A DNA stretch of 5,911 nucleotides, from the NCBI GenBank assembly GCA_010365175.1, contig JAAFGW010000197.1, positions 1 through 5,911 on the forward strand, given 5' to 3'. This document shows positions 5,277 through 5,911 of this stretch, one piece after another; within the stretch, counting starts at the first letter, position 1; each line of letters begins with the position of its first letter. The stretch comes from Sulfuriferula multivorans. GTDB taxonomy: Bacteria; Pseudomonadota; Gammaproteobacteria; Burkholderiales; Thiobacillaceae. The position numbers and the translations under genes were made by a program. The notes beneath the pieces are model-generated. The model made no database searches and had not been told where the DNA came from. It saw only the letters and a list, made by a program, of their open reading frames with translations.

Positions 5277-5911
5277 CAACAATATTCGATTCGCTTGCGC
5301 GCGCGCTGCGTGATCTGTTCAGCCTGCGCGTGCTGTGGGTGGTGATCTGGCCGATGCTGGTCGCCATGCTGCTGTGGATGACGCTGGGGATCGCGTTCTG
5401 GAGCACCTTTTCCGGCTGGCTTGAATACGGTCTCGATAAAATTGGCATCCAGGTCTGGCTAACCGAACTTGAGCCGGTATGGATCGCCAACGGCATTCAG
5501 GCACTGTTGCACCTCATGCTGTTTGTGCCGCTGGTGATGCTGACCGCGCTCGTGCTCACTGCCCTGTTTGCGATGCCCACCCTGATCCGCGTGGTGGCTG
5601 AGCGCGACTATCCACAACTTAAACGTGAAAATGGCGGTGGTTTGGTCGGTAGCGTGTGGAATGCCGTGATCGCCATCGTGGTGTTTGTAACGCTGTGGCT
5701 GGTGACGTTGCCCTTGTGGCTGATCGGTGTCGGCATCCTGATTCCATTTGTCGCCGCCGCCTATCTGAACCAGCGCCTGTTCCGCTATGACGCCATAGCC
5801 GAACATGCCACGCCTGGCGAAATGGTGACGCTGTTCAAACACGAACGCGGTGGCTGGTGGGGACTCGGCCTGTTGACCGGCTTGATACAGTTTGTTCCAG
5901 TGTTGAATTTA
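5273..5911 (+). CDS. EI24-domain (CysZ-like) integral membrane protein (partial; C-terminus outside window)
   Basis: The frame is open from ATG 5273 to the right edge (213 codons). Several long hydrophobic segments are visible: about 20-44 (LWVVIWPMLVAMLLW), 76-101 (LMLFVPLVMLTALVLTALFA), a long one at 130-164 probably making two passes, and a further one from about 195 to the edge. The segment AYLNQRLFRYDAIAEHA (163-179) is typical of the EI24 family (Pfam EI24), whose best-known bacterial member CysZ moves sulfate. Most proteobacterial proteins of this type are not shown to be CysZ, so I give no symbol. GAGG at 5261-5264 lies 8 bases before the ATG, and the start overlaps the mog stop by 4 bp, so translation is coupled. 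Pairing with a molybdenum cofactor gene could suggest oxyanion handling, but that is inference only; simple operon sharing is equally likely. Confidence 0.88.
   Translation, partial: MTTIFDSLARALRDLFSLRVLWVVIWPMLVAMLLWMTLGIAFWSTFSGWLEYGLDKIGIQVWLTELEPVWIANGIQALLHLMLFVPLVMLTALVLTALFAMPTLIRVVAERDYPQLKRENGGGLVGSVWNAVIAIVVFVTLWLVTLPLWLIGVGILIPFVAAAYLNQRLFRYDAIAEHATPGEMVTLFKHERGGWWGLGLLTGLIQFVPVLNL

Noticed and set aside
5459..5842. 127-residue minus-strand frame rich in His and Gln
   Set aside because: It is antisense to the EI24-domain gene; its His/Gln-rich composition is what the complement of Leu/Val/Trp-rich membrane codons gives.

Overview
The window reads as ordinary chromosomal DNA from a betaproteobacterium, probably of the Nitrosomonadales/Gallionellales/Methylophilales kind. 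I infer this from protein style (a Mog protein followed by an EI24-domain protein, a GMN-type CorA, a PhnD-like binding protein next to a HAMP/PAS sensor), moderately high GC and compact gene spacing. No 16S gene or other firm marker is present, so the assignment is inference. There are six genes, two of them cut by the window edges. I see no tRNA or rRNA gene, CRISPR array, transposase or phage gene, and no gene-free stretch longer than about 230 bp.

Layout. (1) Positions 1-1630, minus strand: a two-gene unit. A secreted PhnD-like periplasmic binding protein is read first. Its stop overlaps the start of a membrane sensor with a LapD/MoxY-like periplasmic domain, a HAMP domain and the beginning of a PAS domain; the sensor runs off the left edge. 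No ABC permease or ATPase accompanies the binding protein, so the pair looks like a ligand-sensing module rather than a transporter. (2) Positions 1631-1821: divergent intergenic region with a plausible promoter for the minus-strand unit. (3) Positions 1822-2799, plus strand: a CorA-family divalent cation channel with a YGMNF motif. It probably starts at TTG. (4) Positions 2825-4491, minus strand: a coupled pair. An exported thioredoxin-fold protein (Cys-Ala-Trp-Cys) is followed, through a GTGA overlap, by an exported beta-propeller protein with seven Trp-acidic repeats. (5) Positions 4492-4721: divergent intergenic region almost filled by a long imperfect palindrome of about 133 bp with 14-bp perfect inner arms, probably a dispersed MITE- or REP-like repeat. 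(6) Positions 4722-5911, plus strand: the molybdopterin adenylyltransferase gene mog, coupled by ATGA overlap to an EI24-domain membrane protein cut by the right edge.

How the genes work together. Three tight pairs are visible: binding protein with sensor, thioredoxin-fold protein with propeller, and Mog with EI24 protein. CorA stands alone. The most interesting points are the large palindrome between two divergent operons, the binding-protein/LapD-like sensor pair, and the exported redox/propeller pair in which the propeller has exactly two cysteines. I do not see a clear-cut new defence or mobile system here.
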